64,000 bases of DNA from Corynebacterium gallinarum (GTDB lineage Bacteria; Actinomycetota; Actinomycetes; Mycobacteriales; Mycobacteriaceae), in the NCBI RefSeq assembly GCF_014837045.1, contig NZ_JACSPR010000001.1:186001-250000 (forward strand). The letters are read 5' to 3'. The position numbers were made by a program, and so were the translations under genes. The notes below the pieces were generated by a model. That model was not told the DNA's origin. It saw only the letters and a program-made list of their open reading frames with translations, and made no database searches. This document shows positions 63,917 through 64,000 of the stretch, one piece after another. The first letter of the stretch is position 1. The number at the start of each line of letters is the position of its first letter.

Positions 63917-64000
63917 TTAATAGCTGGTTTTCTCCTGGCCTTCGCCGGGGATGGTGGCCATCTGGTCAGGAATAATCCCCAGGCGACTACCGACTATCCT
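63917..64000 (-). CDS. ftsQ: C-terminal end of FtsQ, partial
   Basis: The minus strand from the right edge reads 27 codons ending in PGEGQEKTSY and TAA at 63919-63917. FtsQ precedes ftsZ in Corynebacterium, so position and the short polar C-terminus suggest FtsQ, a bitopic divisome protein. The fragment is too short to prove the family by itself. Confidence 0.6.
   Translation of the reverse strand, partial: RIVGSRLGIIPDQMATIPGEGQEKTSY

Overview
The window is chromosomal DNA of a high-GC actinobacterium, almost certainly Corynebacterium. The evidence is the gene order (hisDCB-orf2-orf1, hisHA-impA-hisFI, glgX, treY/treZ, dnaE, rluD-lspA, ileS, wag31-yggT-sepF-yggS-yfiH-ftsZ-ftsQ), which matches the C. 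glutamicum layout as I recall it, together with corynebacterial-type -10 boxes (TAGACT, TAGGCT) placed 6-8 nt before start codons. The strong GC bias at third codon positions suggests a GC-richer relative such as C. efficiens; the species is an inference. No tRNA, rRNA, IS element, prophage or CRISPR array was found.

Layout. 1-10430: a Trp-operon-associated membrane protein (partial), then two minus-strand histidine units (hisDCB plus two membrane genes; hisHA-impA-hisFI) separated by a plus-strand MFS gene. 10431-15184: a double YbjN-domain protein, a membrane protein, a TipAS-type MerR regulator, a lipoprotein and a TetR regulator. 15191-32600: alpha-glucan and trehalose metabolism (glgX, treY, treZ) interspersed with a metal/B12-type ABC importer, an HxlR regulator, an exonuclease-BRCT protein, a small alarmone synthetase, an unlisted 43-codon gene, an LLM oxidoreductase, an S4 protein and a YigZ protein. 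32622-44000: ilvA, a secreted protein, a MetE-like enzyme, dnaE, rarD and an lspA-rluD operon. 44000-52800: an ABC-F protein with an attenuator-like leader, two lipoproteins, an ABC-2 exporter pair, asparaginase, DinB and an EamA exporter. 52862-64000: a HEAT / MerR-HEAT operon, ileS with a T-box leader, then the division cluster.

The most interesting signals are regulatory. (1) The ABC-F gene is preceded by a strong promoter, a leaderless five-codon leader ORF (MFFLR) and an RNA segment of that ORF that can pair with the Shine-Dalgarno sequence of the ABC-F gene, the architecture of antibiotic-sensing translational attenuation. (2) Two MerR-linked promoters 41 kb apart share the same geometry, TTGACC-N-TGACRCCGYGTCA, with exactly the same distance to their ATG codons, pointing to a conserved MerR operator and leaderless transcripts. 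(3) A 43-codon gene with its own Shine-Dalgarno and terminator lies downstream of the alarmone synthetase gene. Low-complexity expansions occur in HisD, GlgX, Wag31 and FtsZ.
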